Shown: piece after piece, positions 1 to 8,376 of the stretch
Position numbering within the stretch: position 1 is the first letter of the stretch
Layout: each line of letters starts with the position of its first letter
Assembly: GCF_027891095.1 (NCBI RefSeq)
Contig: NZ_JAQIIO010000003.1
Location: 248,001-312,000, forward strand
DNA: 64,000 bases
Direction of reading: 5' to 3'
From: Aliiroseovarius salicola
GTDB lineage: Bacteria; Pseudomonadota; Alphaproteobacteria; Rhodobacterales; Rhodobacteraceae
Position numbers and translations under genes: made by a program
The notes under the pieces: model-generated
Seen by the model: the letters and a program-made list of their open reading frames with translations, nothing else
Databases searched by the model: none
Told to the model about the DNA's origin: nothing

Positions 1-454
1 CGCGCAGAAGCGACGCAAAGGGGGCAAAACCGGTGCCGGTGGCAAAGAACCACAGGCGTTTTCCAGGGATCAGCGCGTCATGCACCAGCGTGCCCACGGG
101 TTTCGGACGCAAGATCACCTCGTCACCCGGTTTGATGTGCTGCAACTTGGATGTCAGCGGGCCGTCCTGCACCTTGATCGAGTAGAACTCCATCTCTTCG
201 TCCCACGACGGCGAGGCAATGGAATAGGCGCGCAAAAGCGGCTTTTGCTTGCCGGTCTCGGGGTGCGGGTCGCCCATCAGGCCGATCATCACAAATTCAC
301 CCGAGCGGAAGCGCAGCGACGCGGGCCGTGTGCAGCGGAAGCTGAACAGGCGGTCGGTGTAATGCTTCACCTCTGTCACGGTCTGGGCATCCGGCAAGGT
401 GGGCACGGCTTTTACTTTGGTTTGGGCATCCATTACGGCGGTCACTTCATTCAT
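1..454 (-). CDS. fpr: Ferredoxin--NADP+ reductase, N-terminal part (runs off window)
   Basis: Only the first 151 or so residues are present; the gene continues past the left edge. The visible part has the FAD-binding R-x-Y-S motif (RAYSIASPS) and the start of the NADP-binding domain (ATGTGFAPF), as in bacterial ferredoxin/flavodoxin-NADP reductases. The likely role is passing electrons between NADPH and ferredoxin, here plausibly for the sulfite reductase encoded upstream. The ATG at 454 and an in-frame ATG at 433 are both possible starts; neither has a strong ribosome-binding site. It is the last visible gene of the sulfate assimilation cluster, 66 bp after the DUF934 gene. Confidence 0.85.
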   Translation of the reverse strand, partial: MNEVTAVMDAQTKVKAVPTLPDAQTVTEVKHYTDRLFSFRCTRPASLRFRSGEFVMIGLMGDPHPETGKQKPLLRAYSIASPSWDEEMEFYSIKVQDGPLTSKLQHIKPGDEVILRPKPVGTLVHDALIPGKRLWFFATGTGFAPFASLLR

Positions 455-520
455 GAGCTTTACCGGGGCGATCTGCCCCGGCCTTTCATGTTGCTATATA
501 TGGTCTGTGGTGAGGGGGGT

Positions 521-943
521 CTAGGCCTGAGCCGCGCCCATCAGGCGCGACCTATAGTCATAGGCCTTCCAGTCGGCGCGATAGACCCACTCTTCTTCAG
601 GTTGGCGGGCAGCCAGTTCGTCCGAGATTTCCACCTCATCAAAACCCGAGCGGCGTGCCATGGCGTATTGGTCACTGATCACATGGCCTGCGGCGCGCAG
701 TAGGCCTTGAAAGCCCAAGTTACGCAGCTGACGTGCCAGCGAAAACCCGCGCCCATCGGCAAAAGACGGGAAGTCGATGCGAATGGCGTCGACGCCCAGC
801 ATCAGCTTGCCCAGTTCCCCCGGATCAGTGTCCGACGGCAGGTCCAACCCGCGCGTGTCATTGGCCGCGCGCTCGTCCACAGAGGCGAAACCATGTTCCC
901 AGGTTTCAGAGGCAAATCCCTCATCATGTACAATCACAGTCAT
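521..943 (-). CDS. DUF934 family protein of the sulfate assimilation operon
   Basis: This 140-residue protein has the conserved DUF934 features, including the central block with GVDAIRIDFPSFADGRGFS and the later QYAMARRSGFDEVEI region. The family is nearly always encoded beside cysH and cysI and is thought to help sulfite or adenylylsulfate reduction, but its biochemical role is not established. Its start codon overlaps the cysH stop by four bases (ATGA at 940-943), so the two are translationally coupled. Length is normal for the family. Confidence 0.85.
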   Translation of the reverse strand: MTVIVHDEGFASETWEHGFASVDERAANDTRGLDLPSDTDPGELGKLMLGVDAIRIDFPSFADGRGFSLARQLRNLGFQGLLRAAGHVISDQYAMARRSGFDEVEISDELAARQPEEEWVYRADWKAYDYRSRLMGAAQA

Positions 944-1680
944 TGTTCAGCTCCTACACGCACCATCTTGCCATCGACAAAATGGATGCCGCATTCCGTT
1001 TTTTCCGCACCGCGCCAGCGGCCCGCACGCGGGTCTTCGCCGGGTTTCACCGGCGAGGTGCACGGGGCACAGCCGATCGACGGAAAGCCGCGCCCGACCA
1101 GCGGGTGGCGGGGCAGGCGGTTGTTGATCATGTAATCCTGCACATCTTCCGGTGCCCAGTGGGCCAGCGGGTTCACCTTGATCCGGCCGTCTTCGATCTC
1201 GAAAAACTGCAGGTCTACGCGCTTGCCGCCCTGAAAGCGTTTGCGCCCAGTGATCCAACCGTCAAACGGTGCGATGGCATTGGCCAGCGGTTCGACCTTG
1301 CGCAGGTCGCAGCAGGCATCGGTATCCGCCAGATGCAGGATGTTGTCCGGGTCACGCTTGAACACCTGATCGGTATCCGGGTGGATAACCCGCACATCGG
1401 TCAGGCCCAGCTTTTCTGAGACCTCAACCTGATAATCGAGCGTTTCCTGAAACAACATCTGTGTGTCCAGAAAGATCACCGGGGTCGTGCGATCAGCTCG
1501 CGCAACCATGTGCAACAGCACAACGCTTTCGGCACCAAAGCTCGACACCATAGCCAGTGGCCCGATTTCGGGTGCAGCCAGTGCATCCCGGACCACCTGT
1601 GTGGCCGAATGGTGTTTGTAGCGTGCGTTCAGATCAGCAACGCGCTCTTCCAGCGGGGCAAGGGGGGCTTCAAGCGGCAT
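940..1680 (-). CDS. cysH: Phosphoadenylyl/adenylyl-sulfate reductase
   Basis: CysH reduces activated sulfate (APS or PAPS) to sulfite in cysteine biosynthesis. The 246-residue protein keeps the PAPS-reductase fold (SSFGAESVVLLH near residue 50) and the active-site motif ECGIH near residue 229. It also has the two cysteine pairs that bind a [4Fe-4S] cluster (DACCDLRK near 122 and IGCAPC near 203), which points to the APS-using bacterial type. I chose ATG 1680 because MPLEAPLAPLEE begins the conserved protein; it overlaps the cysI stop by 11 bases. An open frame extends further upstream but inside cysI. Confidence 0.93.
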   Translation of the reverse strand: MPLEAPLAPLEERVADLNARYKHHSATQVVRDALAAPEIGPLAMVSSFGAESVVLLHMVARADRTTPVIFLDTQMLFQETLDYQVEVSEKLGLTDVRVIHPDTDQVFKRDPDNILHLADTDACCDLRKVEPLANAIAPFDGWITGRKRFQGGKRVDLQFFEIEDGRIKVNPLAHWAPEDVQDYMINNRLPRHPLVGRGFPSIGCAPCTSPVKPGEDPRAGRWRGAEKTECGIHFVDGKMVRVGAEQ

Positions 1681-3334
1681 TGCTTTTGTCCTCCGGATAA
1701 AGGGCAGCCTTGAACGGCGCTTCACCCAGACGGCGGAAGGCGTCGAGGAAGGTCTCGTCTGGTCCATCGCGCAGGTCGAGATAGGCCAGCAGGATGCGTT
1801 CAATCGCCGGCACGATCTGGTCATACGAAAAGCCCGGCCCGGCGCGTTTGCCGATCACCGTGTCCGCCCCACCGTCACCACCAAGGGTGATCTGGTAGTT
1901 TTCAACACCGGCGCGGTCCAGACCCAGAATGCCGATATGGCCCAGGTGGTGGTGTCCGCAGGCATTGATGCAGCCCGAGATCTTCAGCTTGATCGGCCCG
2001 ATGTCATGCTCGAGCTTCAGCTCGTCAAAGCGTTCCGCGATATTTTGCGCCACCGGAATGGCGCGGGCCGTGGCCAATGCGCAGTAATCCATGCCCGGGC
2101 AAGCGATGATGTCCGAGATCAGACCGGCATTGGCCGTGGCCAGACCATACGCACGAAGGGTCGCGTAAACCGCGGGGAGATCACCCTTGTGCACATGGGG
2201 GAGAATCACGTTCTGCTCATGGCTGATGCGAATGTCGTCATAGCCATATCGCTCTGCCAGATCGGCCATCACCCGCATCTGCTCGGCGGTGGCGTCACCG
2301 GGGGTGTCGCCATGGGCTTTCAGCGAGATGGTCACAATGGCGTGCTCTGCATCGCGATGCGCTGACAGGTTGGTGTCGGCAAAGCTGCGGAACCCAGGGT
2401 CGGTGGCATAGGCGGCGTCATAAGCACCAGTGTCAGCCGATTTCAGCTCCGGGTTCGGGAAGCTTGCTTTGATACGGGCGAAATGCTCCTGATCTACGCC
2501 GCTGAATTGCGGGCGCAGCTGGGCGAATTTCTCATCGACCAAGTCGCGGATCTTCTCGATCCCGTTCTCCATCGTGGTGATCTTGATGCGCGCCTTGTAC
2601 TTGTTGTCGCGGCGGCCCAGCGTGTTGTAGACGCTGACAATCGCTTCCAGATAGGGCAGCAGATCTTCGCGCGGCAGGAAGTCATTGAGCACCTGACCAA
2701 TGATCGGTGTGCGGCCAAGACCACCGCCAACGATGATCTCATAGCCAACCTCACCATCACGCTCGACGATACGGATGCCCACGTCATGCGCCTTGGTCAC
2801 GGCACGATCTTCCTTTGATCCAGTGACCGCCAGCTTGAACTTTCGCGGCAGGAACTGGAATTCAGGGTGATCGGTGGACCATTGGCGGATGAGCTCGGCC
2901 GTGGGACGCGGATCTTCGATCTCATCCGCCGCTGCGCCCGCGAAATGGTCCGCGGTCACGTTGCGAATGGTGTTGCCCGAGGTCTGGATGGCATGCATGC
3001 GCACGTCAGCCAGCGCATCCAGCATGTCCGGGATGTCGGTCAGGTGAGGCCAGTTGTACTGGATGTTCTGACGGGTGGTGAAATGGCCATACCCCTTGTC
3101 AAACTTCTCAGCCAGATAAGCCAGTTGGCGCATCTGGTTCGGATCGAGAGTGCCATAGGGGATCGCGACCCGCAGCATATAGGCATGCAGCTGCAGGTAA
3201 ACGCCATTCATCAGGCGCAGCGGCTTGAATTCATCTTCGGTCAGCGCGCCTGACACCCGGCGTTCCACCTGCTTGCGGAACTGGGCGGTGCGATTGCGGA
3301 CAAAGTGATTGTCGAAATCAGCATAATCATACAT
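1670..3334 (-). CDS. cysI: Nitrite/sulfite reductase hemoprotein (assimilatory sulfite reductase)
   Basis: This 554-residue enzyme belongs to the siroheme-[4Fe-4S] nitrite/sulfite reductase family and should reduce sulfite to sulfide. The cluster ligands are visible as C-x5-C (CPGMDYC, about residues 411-417) and C-x3-C (CINACGHHH, about 452-456). The two ferredoxin-like half domains are recognisable (GHFTTRQNIQYNWPHL and ERYGYDDIRISHEQNVILPH). The start ATG at 3334 follows an AGAGGTG site and overlaps the end of the DUF2849 gene by 8 bases. Given the nearby cysH, sulfite rather than nitrite is the likely substrate. Confidence 0.93.
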   Translation of the reverse strand: MYDYADFDNHFVRNRTAQFRKQVERRVSGALTEDEFKPLRLMNGVYLQLHAYMLRVAIPYGTLDPNQMRQLAYLAEKFDKGYGHFTTRQNIQYNWPHLTDIPDMLDALADVRMHAIQTSGNTIRNVTADHFAGAAADEIEDPRPTAELIRQWSTDHPEFQFLPRKFKLAVTGSKEDRAVTKAHDVGIRIVERDGEVGYEIIVGGGLGRTPIIGQVLNDFLPREDLLPYLEAIVSVYNTLGRRDNKYKARIKITTMENGIEKIRDLVDEKFAQLRPQFSGVDQEHFARIKASFPNPELKSADTGAYDAAYATDPGFRSFADTNLSAHRDAEHAIVTISLKAHGDTPGDATAEQMRVMADLAERYGYDDIRISHEQNVILPHVHKGDLPAVYATLRAYGLATANAGLISDIIACPGMDYCALATARAIPVAQNIAERFDELKLEHDIGPIKLKISGCINACGHHHLGHIGILGLDRAGVENYQITLGGDGGADTVIGKRAGPGFSYDQIVPAIERILLAYLDLRDGPDETFLDAFRRLGEAPFKAALYPEDKSNAA

Positions 3335-3647
3335 GAGCTTGCACCTCTTGCTGGCGTTCCTGTTTGCCGTGAAGGCGGTTCGACGGGCCTTTCGCCCGGA
3401 AGGCTTCGCGGAAATGGGTGGGTTCGGGGCCGTTGGCACCCGCTTTTGCGTCGGCCAAATAAGGGCCCACCGCGATATGCGGCTGGGTTTCGGCCTCGAA
3501 AAGACGGGCATTTGCCGCATCTTCTTCATCAAGGAGAGCGGCCATACACATTTCACCCACCCAGCTTCCATCTTGGGCGAGGTAAATCACATCGCCGGTG
3601 ACAAGATCATTTGCGGTCACGATTTTGGGCGTAAACGGGCGCGGCAT
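3327..3647 (-). CDS. DUF2849 domain-containing protein
   Basis: A 106-residue protein starting MPRPFTPKIVTANDLVTGDV, matching the small DUF2849 family found just before the sulfite reductase gene in Rhodobacteraceae. Its function is unknown. It is the first gene of the minus-strand cys operon, and its end overlaps cysI. In related genomes a siroheme synthase gene (cysG) often precedes it; here the 140 bp upstream instead hold the divergent promoter region shared with the Lrp-type regulator. Confidence 0.8.
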   Translation of the reverse strand: MPRPFTPKIVTANDLVTGDVIYLAQDGSWVGEMCMAALLDEEDAANARLFEAETQPHIAVGPYLADAKAGANGPEPTHFREAFRAKGPSNRLHGKQERQQEVQAHV

Positions 3648-3723
3648 GGCCAGTCCTTTCCTGTTGCATTCGAGGTGTATATAGGACATTTTCCCTGCAA
3701 ATGGCACTCGCCTGCGGTAGATA

Positions 3724-3738
3724 AGGAAAATTGTTCCT
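3724..3738. promoter_or_regulatory. Palindrome in the cys operon / Lrp regulator divergent promoter
   Basis: AGGAAAATTGTTCCT is an inverted repeat (AGGAA, 5-base spacer, TTCCT) between the divergent DUF2849-cysIH operon and the Lrp/AsnC gene. Its AT-rich centre and 15-base length resemble Lrp-family operators. It is a plausible binding site for the adjacent regulator, but this is inferred from position and symmetry only. A TATATAGG stretch at 3679-3686 may be part of a promoter. Confidence 0.45.
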
Positions 3739-3787
3739 CTATAGGCGCCGCATGGAACGCCTGACCTGGAAAAGAGGAAAAACCGGA

Positions 3788-4249
3788 ATGTCCGTTCGGC
3801 TCGATGAGATCGACAAGAAAATCCTGCGTGAGCTGCAAAGCGATGCAGGCCAATCCCTTGACGTAATTGCCCGAAAAGTGGGGTCTTCCAAGACGCCTGT
3901 GTGGAATCGCATTCGCAAGATGCGCGAGGCCGGGGTGATCGGTCAGAACACCATGGTGCTGGATGCGGACAGCCTTGGATTTGAGGCCTGTTTCTTTGTC
4001 CTGATCCGCACCGCCGAACACGAGGCGGATTGGCAGAACAAATTCCTCAAGGCCCTGCGTGAGCGGCCCGAAGTGATGGAAGCACACCGGCTCGCGGGCG
4101 AGATCGATTATATCCTCAAGGTCCGTGTGGAAAACGCCCGCGCCTATGATGTGTTCTATCAGGCGCTGATTTCCGAAGTGAAGATCTTCAACGTGACCGC
4201 GCTTTTGTCGATGGAAGAGATCAAGTTTTCCACCGAATTGCCAATCTGA
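3788..4249 (+). CDS. Lrp/AsnC family transcriptional regulator
   Basis: This 153-residue protein has the family layout: an N-terminal winged helix (LDEIDKKILRELQSDAG..., recognition helix near SSKTPVWNRIRKMREAGVI) and a C-terminal RAM/AsnC ligand domain (about residues 65-145). It is transcribed divergently from the sulfate reduction operon, so cys gene control is the likely job. The effector cannot be read from the sequence. The start ATG at 3788 is preceded by a purine-rich stretch (GAAAAGAGGAAAAA) and begins the conserved N-terminus. Confidence 0.88.
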   Translation: MSVRLDEIDKKILRELQSDAGQSLDVIARKVGSSKTPVWNRIRKMREAGVIGQNTMVLDADSLGFEACFFVLIRTAEHEADWQNKFLKALRERPEVMEAHRLAGEIDYILKVRVENARAYDVFYQALISEVKIFNVTALLSMEEIKFSTELPI

Positions 4250-4320
4250 GAGGGAAGGGGCGCTGCCCCTCGCCGCATGCGCGGCTCTCCCCGAGGTATT
4301 TCGAGCAAGAAAAAGGCGCA
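4250..4320 (+). repeat. Dispersed gene-end repeat, copy 1 (after the Lrp gene)
   Basis: Directly after the Lrp stop comes the hairpin AGGGGC-GCT-GCCCCT (4256-4270), then CCCCGAGGTATTTC and GCAAGAAAAAG. The same modules in the same order occur at five other places in this window, mostly downstream of a stop codon. The hairpin may act in transcription termination. Confidence 0.7.
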
Positions 4321-4421
4321 ACGATGCGTTAATCAATGTCTGCCAGGATGTATGTGCGGAACAGGCGGAGGCGCCGATGGCCGCGCAAGGAAGAAGCGCA
4401 GGATAGCAATTCCGAGCTTTG

Positions 4422-4448
4422 AAAAGAGAGGGTGCCCCCCTCTCTTTT
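4422..4448 (+). terminator. Intrinsic terminator
   Basis: An 11-bp perfect stem (AAAAGAGAGGG / CCCTCTCTTTT) with a 5-base loop is followed by TTCTTG on the plus strand. It probably ends the Lrp-regulator transcript before dctB; the A-rich left arm also makes it usable on the other strand. Confidence 0.7.
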
Positions 4449-4521
4449 TTCTTGCCGAAAATACCTTCGCCGAAGGCAAGAAATCTGCCGAGCGAAGCGA
4501 GGCCACGCCATCCGACAAGGC
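4449..4521 (-). repeat. Dispersed repeat, copy 2 (variant with GCGAAGCGAGGCCACGCC)
   Basis: This stretch shares the module CGCCGAAGGCAA...AGCGAAGCGAGGCCACGCC with 17741-17815 and the CTTGCCGAAAATACC module with the other copies. CTTGCC (4451-4456) and GGCAAG (4475-4480) form an inverted repeat. It lies in the 358-bp gap between the Lrp gene and dctB; read on the minus strand it has the same orientation as the gene-end copies, although no minus-strand gene ends here. Confidence 0.6.
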
Positions 4522-4607
4522 GGGTGCGTCAGCACATGGCTGGCCCTACGGATGCCCGAAGCCTAAACCGGGTGGTCAATCCTGGTGCCTCTTTCTATGC
4601 TCCGCTC

Positions 4608-6314
4608 ATGGTCAAGTCATTGCGATCCAAATGGGTTCTCGCCTTTATCATCCTGGTGGCCGCGTTCAGCGCCGGGGTTTGGGCGCTGTCGTGGCAATCG
4701 GCGCTCAAGGGACTTGAGGAGCGGGGCCGCACGGATTTGACACTGGCCTCAGACCGGCTCACCCGCCACCTGTTGCGATACCGCGAGCTGGCAGTGCTGC
4801 TGGCCGAGCATCCTGATCTTGTGGCGCTTTTGAAAGGACAGGGTGTGGCGCGAGAGGCAACGGCTTTACTGCGCTCGACGGCTGATAAGACCGGGGCGCA
4901 GTCAATTACACTGGTGGACCGGGACGGACGCATTCTTGCCGTCTCTGAAACATCCCCGGATCTGCGTAATCCGGAGCAAGAGCCCGTGTATCGCGCGCTG
5001 ACCGGTGCGCTTGGGGCAACCAATACAACACGTGTCGCCGAGAACGGATTAACTCGACGTCTCTTTACGTTTGCTGCCCCGGTCTACACGGGGCGGGGGC
5101 GTGCTCAGGGGGCGGTTGTGGCCGAAGTGGATATCTGGCTGTTCGAACAGAATTGGCCCACCACTGCGACGGCCATCTATTTCGTGAATGATCGCGGGCA
5201 GGTCTTTGTAACCAACCGCTCTGAACTTGTGCTCACCGACCGGTTCGGGGACGAAGGCTTTCCCAGCCACAATCTCCAGCGTTGGTTCGGCCATGACGTT
5301 TGGACATTGGATGGTGGGCCTTATCTTCCCGGGCAGGCGCTGCACCTTGCGGTGGACTTGCCTGTAATCGGGTTGACCGGGGAAATCCTGCTCGATACGG
5401 CACCGGCAATCCGTGTTGCGACCATGCAGGCTGCGGTGGCGGCTGCGGTCTTTCTGGTGTTTGGGGCCGCACTTCTTGTGTTGGCGGAGCGGCGCCGGGC
5501 GCTGTCGGAACGTCTGGCAGTCGAGGCAGCCGCCAATGCCCGGCTTGAGGCGCGGGTGGCACAGCGCACCCAGGCCCTGAGCGAAGCCAATGACGAGCTG
5601 CGTCAGGCGCAGGCGGATCTGGTGCAGGCGGGCAAGCTCTCGGCGCTTGGGCAGATGTCGGCGGGGATCAGCCATGAACTCAACCAACCCCTGATGGCCA
5701 TTCGCAGCTTTGCGGACAATGGCACTGAATTTTTGAAGCGCGGTAATGCTGAAAAGGCCGGGACCAATCTCGACCGGATCTCGGAATTGGCGGGGCGGAT
5801 GGACCGGATCATCAAGAACCTGCGCGCCTTTGCCCGCAATGAAAGTGAACCTTTGGGCAAGGTGGATATCGTGCAAGTTATTGATGCTTCAGTTGAACTG
5901 TCCAATTCGCGCCTGCGTGCCGACGGTGTTTCACTGGATTGGACACCGCCACCGCACCCGGTCTTTGCCCGTGGCGGAGAGGTGCGTCTTGGACAGGTCT
6001 TTGTAAACCTGATCAACAATGCAGCGGATGCCATGGTGGGGCAGGACGAAAAACACATCGCGATCGACCTCGTCGAGGACGGGCGTATTGCGGTTTCGGT
6101 CCGGGACAGTGGACCGGGCATTGCCGATCCCGACAAGATTTTCGAACCCTTCTATTCCACCAAGCAGGTGGGCGATGAGGGGATGGGGCTTGGCCTCTCG
6201 ATCTCTTATGGTCTGGTGCAGAGTTTCGGTGGAGATATTCGCGGACGCAACGCCAATGGGGGTGCGGTGTTCACGGTCGAGCTGGAATATTGGAGCGAGG
6301 AAGAGGGCAAATGA
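4608..6314 (+). CDS. dctB: C4-dicarboxylate sensor histidine kinase DctB
   Basis: DctB senses C4-dicarboxylates outside the cell and phosphorylates DctD. The 568-residue protein has a first membrane segment at about 8-27, a periplasmic Cache-type sensor region, and a second membrane segment at about 268-292. These are followed by a short coiled linker, the phosphoacceptor H-box (SHELNQPLMAIRSF, His near 355), an N-box (NLINNAADAM near 468) and ATP-lid glycine motifs (DSGPGIAD, GMGLGLSIS). I chose ATG 4608 because MVKSLRSKWVLAF directly precedes the first membrane helix; an open frame extends upstream into repeat DNA. Its stop overlaps the dctD start. Confidence 0.88.
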   Translation: MVKSLRSKWVLAFIILVAAFSAGVWALSWQSALKGLEERGRTDLTLASDRLTRHLLRYRELAVLLAEHPDLVALLKGQGVAREATALLRSTADKTGAQSITLVDRDGRILAVSETSPDLRNPEQEPVYRALTGALGATNTTRVAENGLTRRLFTFAAPVYTGRGRAQGAVVAEVDIWLFEQNWPTTATAIYFVNDRGQVFVTNRSELVLTDRFGDEGFPSHNLQRWFGHDVWTLDGGPYLPGQALHLAVDLPVIGLTGEILLDTAPAIRVATMQAAVAAAVFLVFGAALLVLAERRRALSERLAVEAAANARLEARVAQRTQALSEANDELRQAQADLVQAGKLSALGQMSAGISHELNQPLMAIRSFADNGTEFLKRGNAEKAGTNLDRISELAGRMDRIIKNLRAFARNESEPLGKVDIVQVIDASVELSNSRLRADGVSLDWTPPPHPVFARGGEVRLGQVFVNLINNAADAMVGQDEKHIAIDLVEDGRIAVSVRDSGPGIADPDKIFEPFYSTKQVGDEGMGLGLSISYGLVQSFGGDIRGRNANGGAVFTVELEYWSEEEGK

Positions 6315-7561
6315 CCCAACGCGTGCTTTTGGTGGATGATGACGCAATGGTGCGCGAGGCGCTGGGCCAGACGCTCGATCTGGCCGGCTATGACCCGATC
6401 CTTGCGAGAAGCTATATCGAAGCCAAAGACCATGTCTCCGAGACCTTTGAAGGGATTGTCGTTAGCGACATCCGTATGCCCGGCAAGGATGGGTTTCAGC
6501 TTCTGGACTGGGCGTTGGGGGTGGATGCCGACCTGCCGGTGATCCTCTTGACCGGCGAGGGGGATATCCCGATGGCGGTGCGGGGCATGAATGCGGGGGC
6601 CTTTGATTTCCTTGAAAAGCCCTGTGAAACAACGCAGTTTCTCTCGGTTGTCGAACGCGCATTGGCAACCCGTGCGCTGGTTCTGGAAAACCGTGCCCTG
6701 AAACAGTCCCTCGAAAAGGGCGATGCGGCTTCGCGACTTTTGTTTGGGGAAAGCGCGCAGGCCGAAGAGCTGCGATCGCGGGTGCGTGCTGTCGCAAGCA
6801 TGCAGGCTGAGGTGCTGATTTGCGGCGAACCGGGGTCGGGCACGGCGAAAGTGGCCGAGGTCGTGCACCTGCTTTCAGGTGGGGCTATGCGCCCCTTGGT
6901 GAAACGCCCCGCCGCGGGGCTGACACCCGAGGCGCTGACCGAGGCGTATGAGCGCGCCGATGGAGGAACATTGTTCCTTGATGAGATTGCTGCGCTGGAT
7001 CCCACAGCGCAGTTTGCACTTCTGGACTTGCTTGAACACGGAGGGGAGCACGATGGGAACGCCCGTGTTGTGGTCGGCACCTATCGCGATCTGGCCGAAG
7101 AAGTGGCCGAGGGGCGGTTCAACCCGGATCTCTTTTACAAGCTTGATGTGTTGCGCGTGCGTATCCCGGCCCTTCGTGAACGAAAGGATGATATCCCGGT
7201 GCTCTTTCGTCATTACGTGTCGATTGCCAGCGAACAGGCTGCACTGACGCCGCCGGAAATCACCCAAGAGGTGATCTCGCAACTGATGGCGCAGGACTGG
7301 CCGGGGAATGCGCGCGCGCTGATGAACACGGCGATGCGCTTTGCGATGGGCTTGGGGCTGGGGGATGTTGAGGATGGCGAGGGCGAACGTCCGGGCCTTG
7401 CGCAGCAGCTCGCCCAAGTCGAACGCACCCTTTTGATTGAAGCACTACGCCGCCACGGCGGCGGCGCCACGGCAGCGGCCCGCGACCTGAAACTCCCGCG
7501 TAAGACGTTCTACGACAAGCTGACCCGTCATGGGATCAGGGCAGAGGATTACCGGGGGTGA
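6311..7561 (+). CDS. dctD: DctD-like response regulator lacking the sigma-54 contact loop
   Basis: This is the partner of DctB (ATGA overlap). The 416-residue protein has a receiver domain with the acid pocket and phosphoacceptor Asp53 (VSDIRMPGKDG), an AAA+ region and a C-terminal Fis-type HTH (ATAAARDLKLPRKTFYDKL). The AAA+ part is degenerate. Walker A reads GEPGSGTA, with Thr where the Lys should be. The block between Walker A and Walker B (TLFLDEI) is about 30-40 residues shorter than in the NtrC family, and the GAFTGA loop that contacts sigma-54 is absent. Walker B and the later FYKL/LRERKDDIPVL block remain. It probably regulates dctPQM, but not by the usual sigma-54 mechanism. Confidence 0.88.
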   Translation: MTQRVLLVDDDAMVREALGQTLDLAGYDPILARSYIEAKDHVSETFEGIVVSDIRMPGKDGFQLLDWALGVDADLPVILLTGEGDIPMAVRGMNAGAFDFLEKPCETTQFLSVVERALATRALVLENRALKQSLEKGDAASRLLFGESAQAEELRSRVRAVASMQAEVLICGEPGSGTAKVAEVVHLLSGGAMRPLVKRPAAGLTPEALTEAYERADGGTLFLDEIAALDPTAQFALLDLLEHGGEHDGNARVVVGTYRDLAEEVAEGRFNPDLFYKLDVLRVRIPALRERKDDIPVLFRHYVSIASEQAALTPPEITQEVISQLMAQDWPGNARALMNTAMRFAMGLGLGDVEDGEGERPGLAQQLAQVERTLLIEALRRHGGGATAAARDLKLPRKTFYDKLTRHGIRAEDYRG

Positions 7562-7761
7562 AGTGGCACACCTTAAGGGACGAAAGTTGTCCCGGGCATG
7601 CACCACATCAATCTATGACAGAGCCTTTTGAATGTGCGGCTGTCGTGGATGATTGTCCGAGATATCCTCGTCCATCCAAACATGTGCCCGGGCTAGCATT
7701 CCAATCGAAAAAGATCTTCTAATACGGTCCCGTAGTCCGGGCACAGAGCTTTCGCGGAGCC
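7562..7761. other. Non-coding stretch after dctD with a short hairpin
   Basis: GGGAC-GAAAGTT-GTCCC (7577-7593) is a small hairpin 15 bases after the dctD stop and may be a weak terminator. A related sequence (GGGACGAAGTTGCC) follows the decayed dctD copy near 8744. I see no convincing gene in the rest, up to the end of the secreted protein gene. Confidence 0.4.
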
Positions 7762-8073
7762 CTAGCAAGCCCCTCCACTGCGATCCAGGTCTATCCGGGT
7801 GCCACCATTGCAACCGAGGCTGCGCCAAGGGCTGACAACACTCTGGTCATTGGCATGAACGCCACCTTGGCCATTTTTTACCCCGATGATATCGGACCCC
7901 AATGTCACGCCATAGTCATCGGTACTTGCATAGTCATTGCCGTCAGGGGACGTTTCGATGGTCATCGCGCGATTGCGGTCGATGTTCTTTTCGAGGCCCT
8001 CTAGTGGCCCAGCAATGGCAATGCTACCGGGCATCAATGCGATGGAAGAAAAAACAATCCAAAACTTTCTCAT
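7762..8073 (-). CDS. Small secreted protein, unknown function
   Basis: A 103-residue reading frame with a clear Sec signal peptide (MRKFWIVFSSIALMPGSIAIA, cleavage probably just after it) and an excellent ribosome-binding site (AGGAGGAGAATT before ATG 8073). The mature part is acidic, Gly/Asp/Asn-rich and shows no family I recognise (DDYGVTLGSDIIGVKNGQGG...). It lies alone on the minus strand in the accessory stretch between dctD and dctP. The good start signals make it likely real; its function is unknown. Confidence 0.6.
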   Translation of the reverse strand: MRKFWIVFSSIALMPGSIAIAGPLEGLEKNIDRNRAMTIETSPDGNDYASTDDYGVTLGSDIIGVKNGQGGVHANDQSVVSPWRSLGCNGGTRIDLDRSGGAC

Positions 8074-8376
8074 AATTCTCCTCCTAGATTTAAAAAAACT
8101 CCAATTTGGTTGAGACTTTCCAGAATACACGAAAAAAGGCTTTCTGTCACATTTCTGCCATATTTGCTTTTTGCTCTTGGTACAGAAGCGTCACGGGGGC
8201 AGGGGCACGGCAGCAGCCAAAGTCCACCAGCTTTGAACCGGTGTTATGCCCGTGCCGGAAACGGAATACCTGCTTTGGACGGGGTGTGAAGTGACCAAAC
8301 AAGCTTCTGATGTATAATAGGGAAAGCGGAGCGGTTTAAAACGCATGCCGTTCCCGTCGATTGTACGGAGGATAAA

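Noticed and set aside
4419-4607. The upstream extension of the dctB frame as coding
   Set aside because: It runs through the terminator and the dispersed repeat; the conserved protein begins at the membrane helix at 4608.
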